From the NCBI RefSeq assembly GCF_029962835.1, contig NC_080582.1, positions 77,558,177-77,622,176 of the forward strand: a stretch of DNA of 64,000 nt, written 5' to 3'. This stretch comes from Magnolia sinica. Taxonomy: Eukaryota; Streptophyta; Magnoliopsida; Magnoliales; Magnoliaceae. Below the pieces are notes generated by a model. The model ran no database searches. It worked only from the letters and a program-made list of their open reading frames with translations, and was not told the DNA's origin. Made by a program: the position numbers and the translations under genes. Positions 24,890 to 37,300 of this stretch are shown piece after piece; within the stretch, counting starts at the first letter, position 1; every line of letters starts with the position of its first letter.

Positions 24890-25755
24890 TGTCTCGAAGT
24901 TAGTCTTGCAAAGAGCGAACGCTTATGGGTTAATTTGGAGGAGGGAAAGTCTCAAAGTTAAGTCTTGCGAAGAGTGAACTCTTAGGGGTTAATTTGGAGG
25001 AGGGAGAAATCTCAAAGTTAGTCTTGCGGAGAGCGAACTCTTCATTGTTAATTTGGAGGAGGGAGAAGTCTCTTCTTTAGCAAGGTGATTGGGATGTTAG
25101 CCAGGTTCTTTTCTTTCTACTTATCTGGGTCTCTCTATGTGTGTGGTGGGAAAGCTTGTCAGACATTTCTAAGATTTGGTTATTGAAAGGATGAAGAGGA
25201 AACTGTCCCTATAGTGGGGAAGATTGATCTCTTTGAGAGGAAGAATTACTCTTATCAAATCCCACATCCGCCCTATTGAACCTTTCCCTTTAATTTATCT
25301 CCGCTTTTCGCTACCCGAAATCATTCTTAAGGATTGAGAAGTTACATAGGGACTTTCTCTGGCAAGGGAGAGGCAAGCAAAGTAAGTTCCACCTTTTGAG
25401 TTGGGAGAAGGCCTGTGGGTCTTTTAATGAGATAGGGGTTGGGATTAGAAAAACCTAGAGAGGGTGAACTTTGTATTATTGGAAAAATGAGTTTGGAGAT
25501 TCGAGCTGGAGGAAGTCATCGTGGGCAAATATAGCATTTCGAGCTTGGGTAGATGGATCAAATACAGAAACCCATGTTTACCTTTTGTCCATAAAGGATG
25601 ATGTATCAGTGGTGCTTCTCTTTATCCATTGCCCTTATGCTTCATAAGTGTGGGACAAAATCCTCTCTACTTTCAATATGTAATAGACAATATTGCTGAA
25701 CATTTGTGAAGTTTTATTTATCATGCCATGTGGGCAATTCTATCTTTTTTGCTTT
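24890..25755 (+). pseudogene. LINE (L1-type) reverse transcriptase C-terminal fragment
   Basis: Reading through stops and frameshifts, the order is: VNLEEGEVSSLA, STYLGLS, IERMKRKLSL, WGRLISLRGRITLIKS, KLHRDFLWQGRG, FHLLSWEKACGSFNEIGVGI, VWRFELEE, and a zf-RVT-like FIHCPYAS.VWDKILS. These are the successive landmarks of the thumb and C-terminal region of plant L1-type LINE ORF2. Frameshifts near 25,340 and several stops make it inactive. Its 3' end is cut at 25,756 by LTR sequence, whereas the right-arm copy keeps an A-rich tail. Confidence 0.85.
24893..25078 (+). repeat. 60-bp minisatellite inside the LINE, 3 units
   Basis: Three units of about 60 bp, each with GTCTTGC, GAGCGAAC or GAGTGAAC, and TTAATTTGGAGGAGGG. 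The unit corresponds to the LINE motif K-x-S-L-A-K-S-E-L...N-L-E-E-G-E. The right arm has four units at 43,268-43,510. Confidence 0.85.
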
Positions 25756-25756
25756 T

Positions 25757-27642
25757 GTATAAACTAACCAAAGGAGTTCAACACACGTGAATAAAGGTAA
25801 AGGAGTAAAGCAAGATCCCATAGCAGGGGATTTTTAATTACAATTCCCAAAGCAAGCAAAACTAAGATAATGTCTGAAAGCATAAAAATAGATAATTCTT
25901 ATATCATCAGTGGAGCTCTATCGGCTCAACCAGGTCAGCATACTGTCCTTCCTCTCCATACTCCTCATTAGCTACACCAGGGGTGTCGCTATAGGCGCCG
26001 TCTTCCTCTTTCATACCTGTGTCTATTTGCTGCAACCGCATGATTGGATGAGAGAAAACTCAGTAAAAATTTTCCTCATAGATTCAACCATAACACATTA
26101 TTCCAAAATATGTTAACAAATCATATTCGATTTATAGAGCAATACGACTACTTATGCATTTGCATGAATGTATGAATGTATGTTCAAGTCACAGATCTGG
26201 GTATGCCCATCCAGCTGTCAAAATAAAAGACCACCGGTGGTAGGTAGAATACCTGAAAAAGGCCACGAAGGTGAGTGCACCCAAGGATGACCTCTTGGAA
26301 AAGTACTCGGGGTACGCCCAAGGAGGTATTTAAAATCCTGGAAAAGCCTCATGTAAAATAAGAGCGCCCAAAGTGGCTCAAATGCACAAACTTTGTTCAT
26401 TTGACTGGTCTATCAGTAAATCGAGCAGAGTGTGGCTTACATTAAGCACTCGGAAAAGCTCACATGTCATGCGTGAATGTCATGCCTCATGATGCTCACA
26501 TACATTCCATAGATTTGACAAGATTATTCTCACAAACATGATCAAGATTCAATTGAGGACTATAAATGTAGCATATCTTACCAAGTTCTCACAACATCCC
26601 ACCCAAGGTGGCAGTTCACACCTAGATCTCATTGTACAACATTGATAATAGATGGATCATGTCATATGTTGTTACTTGGTAGAATATAACTCCAAGTTGG
26701 ACTACTACCACTAACATGATTTGGAGAGTACAATACCAAGTCCTAATCACATGTTTGTCACACATAGAAATCAAGTAATTAGACATTTGCATATTAACTC
26801 ATTCTCAACATAACTAATTAAGAATGAAAGAAATAGCATGCTAGTCCAAGACTTCATACACGTTAGATTCAAATTAAAATGGTTCTAACATATGAAATGG
26901 ATTATGGAGTGAATTTACCAATTAGATAGAAGCAAGATTTACTAATTAACATACTTAATGAAATGTACATATAACTAAGCAAGTCTAGATATGGGACCAA
27001 GAGTATGATGTGAATTTCTACAAGAACAATAAGATATGAATATTTCCACATGATTAGTGAAATCAATGCACAATTAATATCTCTACAATTTCAAGCTTAA
27101 CACTATCTTAGAATTTAATGCAATGAAGAAGCTATGGGGGATATCCCTCACCTTGGATGGGTAATTTCTCTGATTTTGACCGTTCTTATGAGGTGAGTGT
27201 AGGGATCCTAAAATCCAAGTAAGCATAAGTTTTAGACTTCCAATCCCAACTCACTTATAGACTAATGTTTACATAAATCCTAACTTCTACTCACTTGATG
27301 AGGTTTGTTAAAGGAAGAAATGTTTCCCAAAATAGATAATTGCTAGTAGTACCTGGATAAGATGTAACAAGACATCTGTAAGTCACAAATGAGTCGACTT
27401 GGTTGGAAAACTGGACGAGTCAACTTGCAACCGAGTTGAACGAGGTTTTAAAGCTAGATAGTAGGCGTTGTTCTTTATACCTGAATGGCGATTGTTCACA
27501 GCCGTTGAAGAGTGTATGAGGTATGATTAACTTTCAGTGCAGTCAGCTAAATGCCTCCCTGGATGCATCATTTCAACACGTAATCACTGAGTCAACTCAG
27601 TCTAGTTACTAATGGTAAAATGAGATGATGATCGAGCCTATT
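25757..27642 (-). mobile_element. Second LTR-like segment, left arm
   Basis: Minus-strand relative of the LTR at 34,345-37,543 and reverse complement of about 40,695-42,476. It contains the conserved block CAAGGTGAGG (27,146-27,155, minus) and the LTR tail reading frame (about 25,910-26,080, minus). It is cut at 25,756 within the LTR tail and at 27,642 by the chromovirus. Confidence 0.7.
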
Positions 27643-28431
27643 AAAAGGAATAAATCATCTAAAAATCGAACAATAATCATCATAACTGAGACAATCATCA
27701 AGGAAACATGCAATGGTGCGGGCCATCACTACAACCATGGAGTATGGAATTCAATTACTACTTAGGTTGGATCCGGCGAGGATGAGACCTCCCGATCTTG
27801 CATGGTCACACCCAATCGATCAATGAAGATCACTAGTCCGAAGAACCAAGAAGTTTCTCGGATTAGGGATTTGAGAATTTGGGGATTTAGGGTTTAGATC
27901 GGTTCTCAAGATTTTGATCGTAGAGGAATTAGCCAAAACAAAAAAATAGAAGAAAGAAAGTTATTACCTTGAGGAAGTTGGAGGGGCACAAGAAGAAATT
28001 AGAAGAAGAAGATCAAGGGGAGAGAAGAAGCACCATTAGAGAGAAGAGAGGAAGGAGGCAACCAAAGGGTTTGCTTTTCATTCATCAATAGTTGAAATTC
28101 GTGTTTAGGGCTTTACCCCACTTAAATAAGCACATAAAGACATAAAATTACTAAAATACCCCTAGGATAAGCAAATAAAGATATAAGATTACTAAAAGAC
28201 CGCTAACTAAGTCAAAAAACGTGCAAATAACATAAGTATGGGAAAGTTTGGGCGCTCGGTCCTCTTTCTCCAATCTTCCTTCACATGTGTCTTCCCTAAG
28301 TGGGGTCTTCTATATGTCCAATCACATGTGAAAGGTCTTCAGCTCCTCAATATTCGCCTATCCACAAGGACGGCACTTGTGGTTGGCGCTTTCTTCGTTG
28401 GTACACCTTGAATGCACCTGTGTCCGCATCA
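27643..28431 (-). repeat. 3' LTR of chromovirus, outer end missing
   Basis: Matches 33,509-34,297 with few changes. Its first bases (minus strand TGATGCGG) follow a polypurine tract. About 60 bases corresponding to 33,450-33,508, ending in CGTCA on the minus strand, are absent. Confidence 0.88.
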
Positions 28432-28441
28432 ATTCCCCTCG
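28432..28441 (-). other. Polypurine tract of chromovirus
   Basis: On the minus strand CGAGGGGAAT lies just before the LTR start TGATGCGG. Confidence 0.75.
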
Positions 28442-28529
28442 GGTGAGAAAAACTCGACCCCGACGAGTTGAAACTTTTGTAGCGCTCAAGTAGATCTGGA
28501 TCAATACCCTGCAATGCGTCGCCCGACAG

Positions 28530-30128
28530 CTACGTAGATTCAGACGATGGTTTGTTCTTCCACTTGACAAGATACCTTTGGAAACCCCCATCTCTCGTAG
28601 ATACTATCTCGTCATCCAAGATTTCCTCAATTGCTTCTTTATGGGTAATGGGTGGAGGAGGGGGTGGAAGGGGTTGGGTAGCAAACTCAGAAAAAGGCCA
28701 TGAAATGGACGATATATCAACAATGGGAGTATGGGCACGGACTAGATCTTCCACATTAAAAGTTGGATTAATGCTCATTTCAGATGGAAGGTCAACCCGA
28801 TACGCGTTGGACCCAACCTTTTGTAATATCTTGAATGGTCCAGCACTACGCGCTTGTAATTTCTTTGCAGATCCTTGATAGAATCGCTCTGGCCTTATTC
28901 GCACCATTACATAGTCTCCTTCTTGAAATTCTTGCACTCTACGATGAGAATCAGCTAAAACTTTATAATCATCATTGCTCTTATTTAACCGCTGTCTAAT
29001 ATGTGTATGCAAATCATGAATATGGCGTGCGAATGCATCGGCTGACTCAGAAGACCTTTGGGTAACAGACATAGGTAAGAGATCTATGGGCATTCTAGGT
29101 TTATAACCACTTACAATTTCAAAAGGACTCAACCCTGTAGATCTATTAACTGACCCATTATAAGCAAGTTCAGCAGTTGGTAAAATTAGGTCCCAAGTCT
29201 TAACATGTTCACCCACTAGACAACGTAGAAGATTTCCAAGGCTACGGTTTACCACTTCAGTTTGACCATCTGTTTGTGGGTGGTAAGCAGTAGAAAATTG
29301 CAAATGAGTTCCCATAATGTGCCACAGTGTCTTCCAAAAATAGCTAGTAAATCGAACATCACGATCAGACACTATGGTTTTAGGTAACCCATGGAGACGC
29401 ACCACACCATCAAAAAAGATACGAGCAACATGAGACGCATCTGACGTCTTCGAACATGGGAGGAAATGCGCCATTTTAGAAAAACGGTCCACAACGACAA
29501 AAACGGAATCGTGCTTTTTTATAGTCTTGGGAAGCCCAAGCACGAAGTCCATACTAATGTCCTGCCACGGAGCATGTGGCACTGGCAATGGCGTGTACAA
29601 CCTAGTATTTTGCTTTCTTTGCTTTGCCAGCTGACATGTTCGACACTGCCCTAAAACTTTGGCTACGTCTCGCTTGAGGCTTGGCCAATAGAAACGATCT
29701 TCCACGAGGGCAATGGTCTTATCACGACCAAAATGGCCAGCTATCCCTCCTGAATGAAGCTCCCAGATGAGGAATTCACGAAAGGACATACGGGGAATAC
29801 AAAGTCTGTCTCCCTTGAAAAGAAAGCCATCTTTAAGAACATATCCACCCATAATATGCTGGTCACTAGAGAGCGACACGTAAGTACTCCCAAAATCAGG
29901 ACATATGGGGTATTTATCTTTCAGTTGCTCAAATCCGACTACCTCTACACTCAAGGAGTTAAGCAACGCCACCCTCCTACTAAGGGCATCCGCTGGTTTG
30001 TTTTCAACCCCGGCCTTGTGTTTCAAAACAAACGAATATTCCTGAAGAAACGCTACCCACTTGGCATGCCTTGGGTTGAGTTTCTTCTGAGAATGCAAAT
30101 ATCTCAAAGCCTCATGGTCAGAAAACAA
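28530..30128 (-). pseudogene. Chromovirus RNase H end, integrase and chromodomain
   Basis: A 532-codon open stretch. Residues 3-52 are the RNase H tail (SDHEALRYL, ADALSRR). An HHCC zinc finger follows with H125, H132, C162 and C165. The catalytic core has D194 (MDFVLGLP), D255 (VSDRDVRF) and E291 (TDGQTEV), which gives the D-35-E spacing. A C-terminal chromodomain begins near residue 497 (EEILDDEIVSTRDGGFQRYL, then VKWKNKP). The frame ends at TAG 28,532-28,530 where a Trp is expected after SSEST; the frame continues as LSGDALQGIDPDLLERY, so the last chromodomain part is lost. All core integrase residues are present. It is in the same frame as the RT part upstream, separated only by two stops. 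Confidence 0.92.
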
Positions 30129-31319
30129 AACGAATTCTTATGGTAGGAGGTAGTATCACCAATGTCTCAGGGATTGCACTACCGCATAAAATTCTTTGTC
30201 GTAAGTGGAGTATTTTTGTTTTGCCTCATTCAATTTTTCACTGAAATAGGCCACTGGGTGTCCTTCTTGACTCAACACTCCACCTATACCGACACCAGAC
30301 GCATCGCACGCTACTACAAAGACTTTAGAAAAGTCAGGTAGACGCATGACAGGAGCTTCCACCATCTTGCCCTTAATTTCTTTAAAAGCCTTGACGGCGG
30401 CTTTAGACCACACGAACTCTCCCTTTTTCATGCACTCGGTAATGGGAGCCATGATCGTGCTAAAACCCCTAATGAACCGACGATAAAAAGTTGCTAGGCC
30501 GTGAAAACTTCGCACCTCATGAATGTTCCTTGGTTCTGGCCACTCAACTATGGCCCTGACTTTTTCAGGGTCTGCTTGCATCCCTTCAGATGACACTATA
30601 AATCCTAAGAACACAACTTGGCTAGACATGAATGCACATTTCTTAAGATTAGCGTACAACTTTTCCTTCCTAAGGACACTACAGACCTTCTTTAAATGTT
30701 CAAGGTGTGATTCCTTAGTGGTACTATAAATAAGAATATCGTCAAAGTACACCACTAGGAATTTTTCCATGAACGGCCTCAAAGCTTGGGTCATCACCCG
30801 CATGAAAGTACTGGGTGCGTTAGTCAAGCCGAAGGGCATGACCAACCACTCATACAACCCATCTTTCGTCTTAAACGCCGTCTTCCACTCATCGCCGGGG
30901 CGGATACGAATTTGGTGAGATCCACTCTTGAGGTCTATCTTAGAGAATATAGTGGACTGGCCATCATGTCAAGCATATCATCAAGTCTAGGTATAGAGAA
31001 CCTATACTTGACTTTGTTTATGGCTCTACTATCCACACACATGCGCCACGTGCCGTCTTTCTTTAGCGTCAACAATGCAGGCACAGCAAACGGGCTCATA
31101 CTCTCTTGGATGAAACCCTTTTGCGAAGCTCATCAACTTGCTTCTTCAACTCGGCATGCGCTGGGGTTCATCCTGTGGTGAGGAAGGTTCGGTAGAGTAG
31201 ACCATGGGACAAGATAATGGCATGCCGTATGTCCCTCATAGGTGGCAACTCATTCGGTAAGTCTTCAGAAAATACATCACTGTATTCCTTCAGGACCGAG
31301 GTCACCTCACAGGGCAACT
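30129..31319 (-). pseudogene. Chromovirus reverse transcriptase and RNase H start
   Basis: The open part runs from 30,857 to stop 30,156 (233 codons): [16 protein letters not shown], the active-site box YFDD at residues 37-40 ([11 protein letters not shown]), [11 protein letters not shown], then RNase H with [13 protein letters not shown]. Upstream, 30,858-31,319 still encodes [31 protein letters not shown] and [10 protein letters not shown], but in shifting frames: breaks near 31,321, about 31,120 and about 30,950. Two stops (TGA at 30,156 and a TAA 15 bases on) separate it from the integrase frame. The catalytic aspartates are intact, but the protein cannot be made whole. Confidence 0.9.
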
Positions 31320-32117
31320 CTATGGAACCTTAGGTGTAAATTCTCTAGCCACAAGGGCATACACCATAGAATCCTCCTTAGCCTCTTTTCCAAACTCTCT
31401 TACACTGATTATATGTAAAGACTTAGGTTTGGATTGCCCCATTTCTCTAGGCTCACTTGCCTTCTCATCTTTCTTCTTCCCTAGTGTATTCTCAGGTGGC
31501 ATGGGATTAAGTTTGATCTTTTTACCATTATACATAAAAGTACACGCATTCGAACGGCCAAAGATCGTGACATCATTATCGAATAGCCACGGTCTACCTA
31601 GGATAACATGTCCCACATCCATAGGTAAAACATCACACCACAGGGACTCTTTGTATGACCCAAACTCGATGGGGACTAGACATTGCTGGGTGACAGGTAG
31701 GGATGTCTTGTCAACCCAAGAAACTTTATACGGGTCTGGATGAGGTGTGGATTTCAGTTTTAAGCGATCTAAGGTGCTAGTGGAAATCACATTCTGACAA
31801 CTTCCACTGTCCACTATCACCTTACAATTCTTTTCACCACACTTGGCAATAGTGTAGAAGATAGTGCTTCGACGCCAGTCAGCACTACTTCTAGACTGAG
31901 CTAACACACGCCTGACTACTGCAAGCGTTACTTCTCCATCCACTTCTTCATCAGTAAGTCCTCCTTCAGGGTGATACTCTTCAACTTCATAATCACCCTG
32001 GTCATCTCCACCCTCGTGGGATTCGCCTATAACTAAGGCTCTCCCACGGCTCTTCGTAGGACACTGATTAGACATGTGGCCAAGGTTGCCACACTCATAG
32101 CACCTCACTTGGCTCAT
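31320..32117 (-). pseudogene. Chromovirus Gag zinc knuckle and protease
   Basis: 265 codons from MSQVRCYECGNLGHMSNQC (CCHC zinc knuckle C6, C9, H14, C19) to an aspartic protease with the active-site D-S-G at residues 103-105 (VIVDSGSCQNVIS) and the later DVLPMDVGHVILGRPWL. It lies in one frame with the upstream gag part, separated only by TAA at 32,289. The frame breaks at about 31,320 by a 1-base loss, after which the expected IELPCEVTSVLKEYSDVFSE continues. Confidence 0.9.
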
Positions 32118-32288
32118 GTTACTAGGACCGGCACCAAGAACCCCTTTGCCCTTGTCCTCCCTAGGCCTAGGCGGAATGGTCGCTTGTGTCCTAGGTTGAC
32201 TACCAATATTAGGTCTAGTTCCTTGGGAACTAGATCTAGCAATGGAGTCTCGAGATTCAAAACGACAAACGACAGGAGCCTTTAGATA

Positions 32289-33158
32289 TTACTCTAACTC
32301 CTGCACAACTTGATATGCTTCATCTAAGTTCGTTAAGGGCCGAGTAATAAGCTCGCGCTGAAGATCCGCACAAAGGCCCATCTTGAAACGCGAGAGCGTT
32401 ACTAGAGGGTCTTCTCGGATATCACATCGCATCACATACTCTTCAAATTTAGCGATGTAGTCAGCGGCAGGCATTGACCCTTGGCGTAAGGATTGCCATT
32501 GGTCAAGGAGCTTCTGACGGTATGAGAGAGGAAGGTACTTCTCCTTCAACTTCTCTTTCATCTCATACCAATGTGTGATAGGGGCTCTACCAACTCTCTC
32601 TATCCTACGCTCGGTGTTGGTCCAGAAGAGCTTGGCTTGACCCACAAGCTTCATCTTAGCAAACCGCATTTGACGGTTTTTCGACATGCCATACCACTTA
32701 AAGTAGTGGTCCATGTCAGCAACCCAGTCAAGGAACGCCTTGGGATCCAAGCGCCCATCAAAACTCGGGGCCTCAACTCTCACACTCTTCATCGCATGCT
32801 CATCTGGATCATAGCGGTCTTGATGACCACATGTGGCTCGTGCCCCTCACACCACACTACGACCGTTACCACGATCTCTATCCTCACTACCACCACGTGT
32901 GGCAGCGTGTTCTTCAATGATTCCTTCCACTTGGGAGTGCGCATCTTCCCCTACAACGGAGTTTTCCTTTTGGGATGCCTCTAGTTGCTCCACCTTAGTC
33001 ATGGTAGTGGTAATTTGGTTCTCAAGGAGGGCAAACTCATGCCTTTGACCCGCTTCTAGGGCGGTTATCTTTTGTATCAATTGAGCAAGTTGCTCAGATA
33101 ACTGCTCGTTATTCATGGTAGGTTGAAGTCCGAAACCTCTACCTCTTCTCGTGGGCAT
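32289..33158 (-). pseudogene. Chromovirus Gag, N-terminal and capsid part
   Basis: Starts at ATG 33,158 (MPTRRGRG). An N-terminal coiled-coil-like stretch (QLAQLIQKITALEAGQ) precedes an in-frame TGA at 32,847. The same frame resumes and holds the retrotransposon gag domain: FDGRLDPKAFLDWVADMDHY, AKLFW, WYEMKEKLKEKYLP, RQGSMPAADYIAKFEEY. It ends at TAA 32,289 after VVQELE. Both stops look like single-base changes in one continuous reading frame that continues into the zinc knuckle. Confidence 0.9.
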
Positions 33159-33432
33159 ACAATGAAGACTTGAACCAAATTCTACCTAACTAGACTACTA
33201 GGTGTTATGACTTTCAAGATGAATGCAATGAATGCAAAACTACTATGAACTGACACAATTAAGTTGAAACAGGAAACAACTCAAATCTGAAAATTTTCCA
33301 GATTAGGAGCTTTCTAAAATTGGAAAGTTTCTAAAATTGAAAACTTTCTAAACCTGGAACTTTCCTAAGTTAAACCTAAAAATCAAAACCCTAATTTGAT
33401 AACTCGATCTAGACAAAAACCATGCAAGCCTA

Positions 33433-33446
33433 GGCTTTGATACCAA
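33433..33446 (-). other. Chromovirus primer binding site
   Basis: Minus strand TTGGTATCAAAGCC, close to the complement of initiator Met tRNA (TGGTATCAGAGC), four bases after the 5' LTR end (...GTCA). Confidence 0.8.
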
Positions 33447-33449
33447 ATT

Positions 33450-34297
33450 TGACGCAGGACAGCCCTAATTATGATGCATGCTCATGGAGATAATTAAACA
33501 GCGGAAATAAAAGGAATAAATGATCTAAAATTCTAACAGTAATCATCATAACTGAGAAAATCATAAAGGAAACATGCAATGGAGTAGGCCATCACTACAA
33601 CCATGGAGTATGGAATTCAATTACTACTTAGGTTGGATCCGGCGAGGGATGAGACCTCCCGATCTTGCATGGTCACACCCAATCGATCAATGAAGATCAC
33701 TAGTCCGAAGAACCAAGAAGTTTCTCGGATTAGGGATTTGAGAATTTGGGGATTTAGGGTTTAGATCGGTTCTCAAGATTTTGATCGTAGAGGAATTAGC
33801 CAAAACAAAAAAAAATAGAAGAAAGAAAGTTATTACCTTGAGGAAGTTGGAGGGGCACAAGAAGAAATTAGAAGAAGAAGATCAAGGGGAGAGAAGAAGC
33901 ACCATTAGAGAGAAGAGAGGAAGGAGGCAACCAAAGGGTTTGCTTTTCATTCATCAATAGTTGAAATTCGTGTTTAGGGCTTTACCCCACTTAAATAAGC
34001 ACATAAAGACATAAAATTACTAAAATACCCCTAGGATAAGCAAATAAAGATATAAGATTACTAAAAGACCGCTAACTAAGTCAAAAACGTGCAAATAACA
34101 TAAGTATGGGAAAGTTTGGGCGCTCGGTCCTCTTTCTCCAATCTTCCTTCACATGTGTCTTCCCTAAGTGGGGTCTTCTATATGTCCAATCACATGTGAA
34201 AGGTCTTCAACTCCTCAATATTCGCCTATCCACAAGGACAGCACTTGTGGTTGGCGCTTTCTTCGTTGGTACACCTTGAATGCACTGTGTCGCATCA
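33450..34297 (-). repeat. 5' LTR of chromovirus
   Basis: 848 bp, TGATGCG at its minus-strand start and CGTCA at its end, so the termini form a short TGA...TCA inverted repeat. It is complete, unlike the 3' copy. Confidence 0.9.
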
Positions 34298-34330
34298 ATG
34301 AGTCAATTCGGTCTAGTTACTAGTGGTAAT

Positions 34331-34342
34331 CTACGATACCAA
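34331..34342 (-). other. Primer binding site of the older LTR element, left arm
   Basis: Minus strand TTGGTATCGTAG, a diverged initiator Met tRNA site, two bases after the LTR end TGTTACA. Confidence 0.7.
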
Positions 34343-34344
34343 CT

Positions 34345-37300
34345 TGTAACACCACAGTTCTCATAACTGAGGACGGTCGCTTGAGTATGAGAATCGAGGG
34401 TTACGTCATAAAATAAAACTACCATTCATCTAATTATCGAACATCCATAGCAACAAGGTATAACCATAGTATAAACTAACCAAATGAGTTCAACACACGT
34501 GAATAAAGGTAAAGGAGTAAAGCAAGATCCCATAGCAGGGGATTTTTAATTACAATTCCCAAAGCAAGCAAAACTAAGATAATGTCTGAAAGCATGAAAG
34601 TAAATAAATACTATGTCATCAGTTGAGCTCCAATGGCTCAACTGTGTCAAAATACTATCCTTCCTCTCCGTACTCCTCTTCTGCTGCACCAGGGGTGTCG
34701 TCATAGGCACCATTTCCCTCCGTCATACTTGTATCTATTTGGTGCAACCGCACGATTGGGTGAGTTTAAACTCAGTGGGAATTTCCCTCATAGATTCAAC
34801 CATAACACATCAATCCAATATAGATTAACAATTCTAATTCATAGGGCAATACAATACATATGCATTTGCATGAATGTATGAATGTATGTTCAAGCCACAG
34901 ATCTAGGTATGCAATCTAGCTGTCAAAATAAAAGACCGCCCGAGGTAGGTAGACTACTTGGAAAAGGCCATGAAGGTAAGTGCGCCCAAGGAAGACCTCC
35001 TGGAAAAATACCCGTGGTATGCCTGAGGAGGTATAAAAATTCCGAAAAAGCCTCATGTAAAATAAGAGCGCCCAAAGTGCGCATATGCACATAACCTGAT
35101 GGTCGAACCTAAGTAATACAACCTTGAACAACCCAACAAGATGTGGCTTACATTAAGCACTCGAAAAAGCTCACATGTCATGCGTGAATGTTATGCACCA
35201 TGACACTATATACATTACTTTGATAGAATAGGAATGACTTTCAACTTTCAATTAAGAGATATCCAACTATGAGTTCAATGTGGACTTCCATAACTTCTTT
35301 ACATTCAATGGAGAGCTCACTAAGTGTCATGTAGATTTTTAAGTGAGGTCACATCATTTGAATTATTTAAGAGTCCTTCTATATCCCTTAAGGACTCTAC
35401 CCATACACATACTTTATACTACTCATAATGTATAATGAAATAAGAATTTGTAAGACTCAAGTCGTTTCATTAGAGTCATGCTCATGATGTAAGGATGACG
35501 AGAGGAATTTCTGTCTTATGGCAAATCAATTATAATTATGAAGGATGGAATTCCAATTGTCACTTTGTATGCCATATGTAAACAAATTCTCATTTTCCAT
35601 ATTGTAAGAACTATCCACATGATGGTACCTACAAAATTAGAGATTTAAGGAATATAGAAAGTCATGAAGGTAATGTCTCACTACACAATTCACAGATAAT
35701 CTAGTATGAAAGCTTTCTTTTCTCATCATGTCTAATGGGGATATACACATAGGTAATTAATTATAAATGTGGCATGGAGTTTTCAAGCCAGCACATCATA
35801 CACATAATTAAAAGGCATCTAAACGATTACTCCATGAAAGGCAAGATAGCTAGGAATTAATAATTTTCTAAAATTCTATACATTAGAGATTTAATCCGCA
35901 TGGAAATTAGTGAAAGGAAGAGGCTATGGGGGATGCTCCTCACCTTGGTATTGATCTTGGTTCGTTGTTCGCACAAGAGGAGCTGAAGATGTTTGTTCTT
36001 TGATTTGAAGGGGATTATTCTTCAAACAAGACGACAGTGGGTAGCAATACCTGTGGTGATATGTTACAGGGTGTTAGTGAGTCATTATAGGTTTCAGCGA
36101 GTCGCTACCGAGTTGACTCGATAGAACATCACAACCTACAACTAGTCGATTTTTCATTAGAGAAAACCCACCTGTTATAGGGTTCTGATGTTGAGGTCCT
36201 GGACGTATAGTGAATGCTTCAAGCTTTAGGTAGGAGTGTGTCCTATTTATTTAATTTAGGAGTTAATCACTAAGCTACTTAGCTAGGCATTTAGACATTC
36301 ACTAATTTAGAAGTACAACCTTAATATAGATCAATTTGGTTAGGATATCTGAGTTGAGATCAGTTTTAGGTGCTGAGTTGGAAGGGTCCTCAAATCCGAC
36401 ATGAGCCAGGGTCCCACCTGAAATGTAGATGGAAGCTGCACTTAAAAATCCCTCGACTCAGTTGACCCATTCAACGATTAGGTGTAGTGCTCTAGCAGTG
36501 GTCGAGATTGATCCAAAATACCCTATGGTGTGGTTGTTTTGGGGCAAACCGACCACAGCCATGGAGTCAGATTAAGGTTTTCTCCTTGGGGCTTGTAGCT
36601 GAGTCACTCAGTCTGAAAACCGGGTTGAGGTGGCTGTGAACTCAGTCAGTTAAGCTGACGAGTTTGCCATTAATAGAGGGAGGGGCAACAAGGATTACTT
36701 GATTCGGGACACTGCTCGGATGCTGAAAGATGGTTTGGGATGACTGACTACACCAGCAGATGGATGGCAGTTGGAGTGCGAACTTGGTTGTCTCAAAATG
36801 AGCTGAAACAGCAGTTGAAAATTGGTTCCAACAGCTGCTTCCTCTTCTATCTCTCTCTCTAACTTCTTTCTATCTCATGATCTTACTTCTCTCTCTTTCT
36901 CTATACAGTAGACAGATCACCCAACTGACTTGGGTTGCAACTGATTATGCAACTCATTTCAGACGGATCACCTAGCTTCTTCCTCTCTCTCGATCCTACT
37001 AAACCCTCTCTGTTCTCCTTCCTCAGCTTGCTCTCAAACCCGAATGACTCGGCTGAGTCGAGTTGCTATCGAACCAGCAACCTGCTCAAGCAGCACTCTC
37101 TCACTCTCTCCATCTTTCCCTTTCTATTTCTTTTCTCCTTCTCTCTTGGGATATGCCCTAATAGAACGACTATTTATAGTCTTTCCGTTTCTGGATGGTT
37201 CTACAGTTAATCACCAGGATTAGAGTTTTGGTTAACGCAAAGAAACCGAGAATGGCTTATCGTTCGGATCACATAATGAATTAAATCTTAAGCATGAGTC

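Larger units (their letters stand above)
27643..34297 (-). mobile_element. Ty3/gypsy chromovirus, nearly complete but inactive
   Basis: Order on the minus strand: 5' LTR (34,297-33,450), primer site, gag, protease, RT, RNase H, integrase with chromodomain, polypurine tract, 3' LTR (28,431-27,643). The integrase D,D35E triad and chromodomain place it among plant chromoviruses; the lineage is not decided. LTRs look about 97-98% identical, so insertion is recent, yet Gag-Pol has several nonsense codons and frameshifts. The outer end of the 3' LTR lacks about 60 bases, so no target duplication can be read. It is inserted in non-coding LTR-element sequence about 35 bases from that element's primer binding site. 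Confidence 0.93.

Noticed and set aside
25910-26116. Hydrophobic 68-codon ORF and its relatives at 34,613, 40,258 and 42,232
   Set aside because: They are antisense to the LTR tail, and conservation follows the DNA repeat. The sense frame looks more protein-like and is reported separately.
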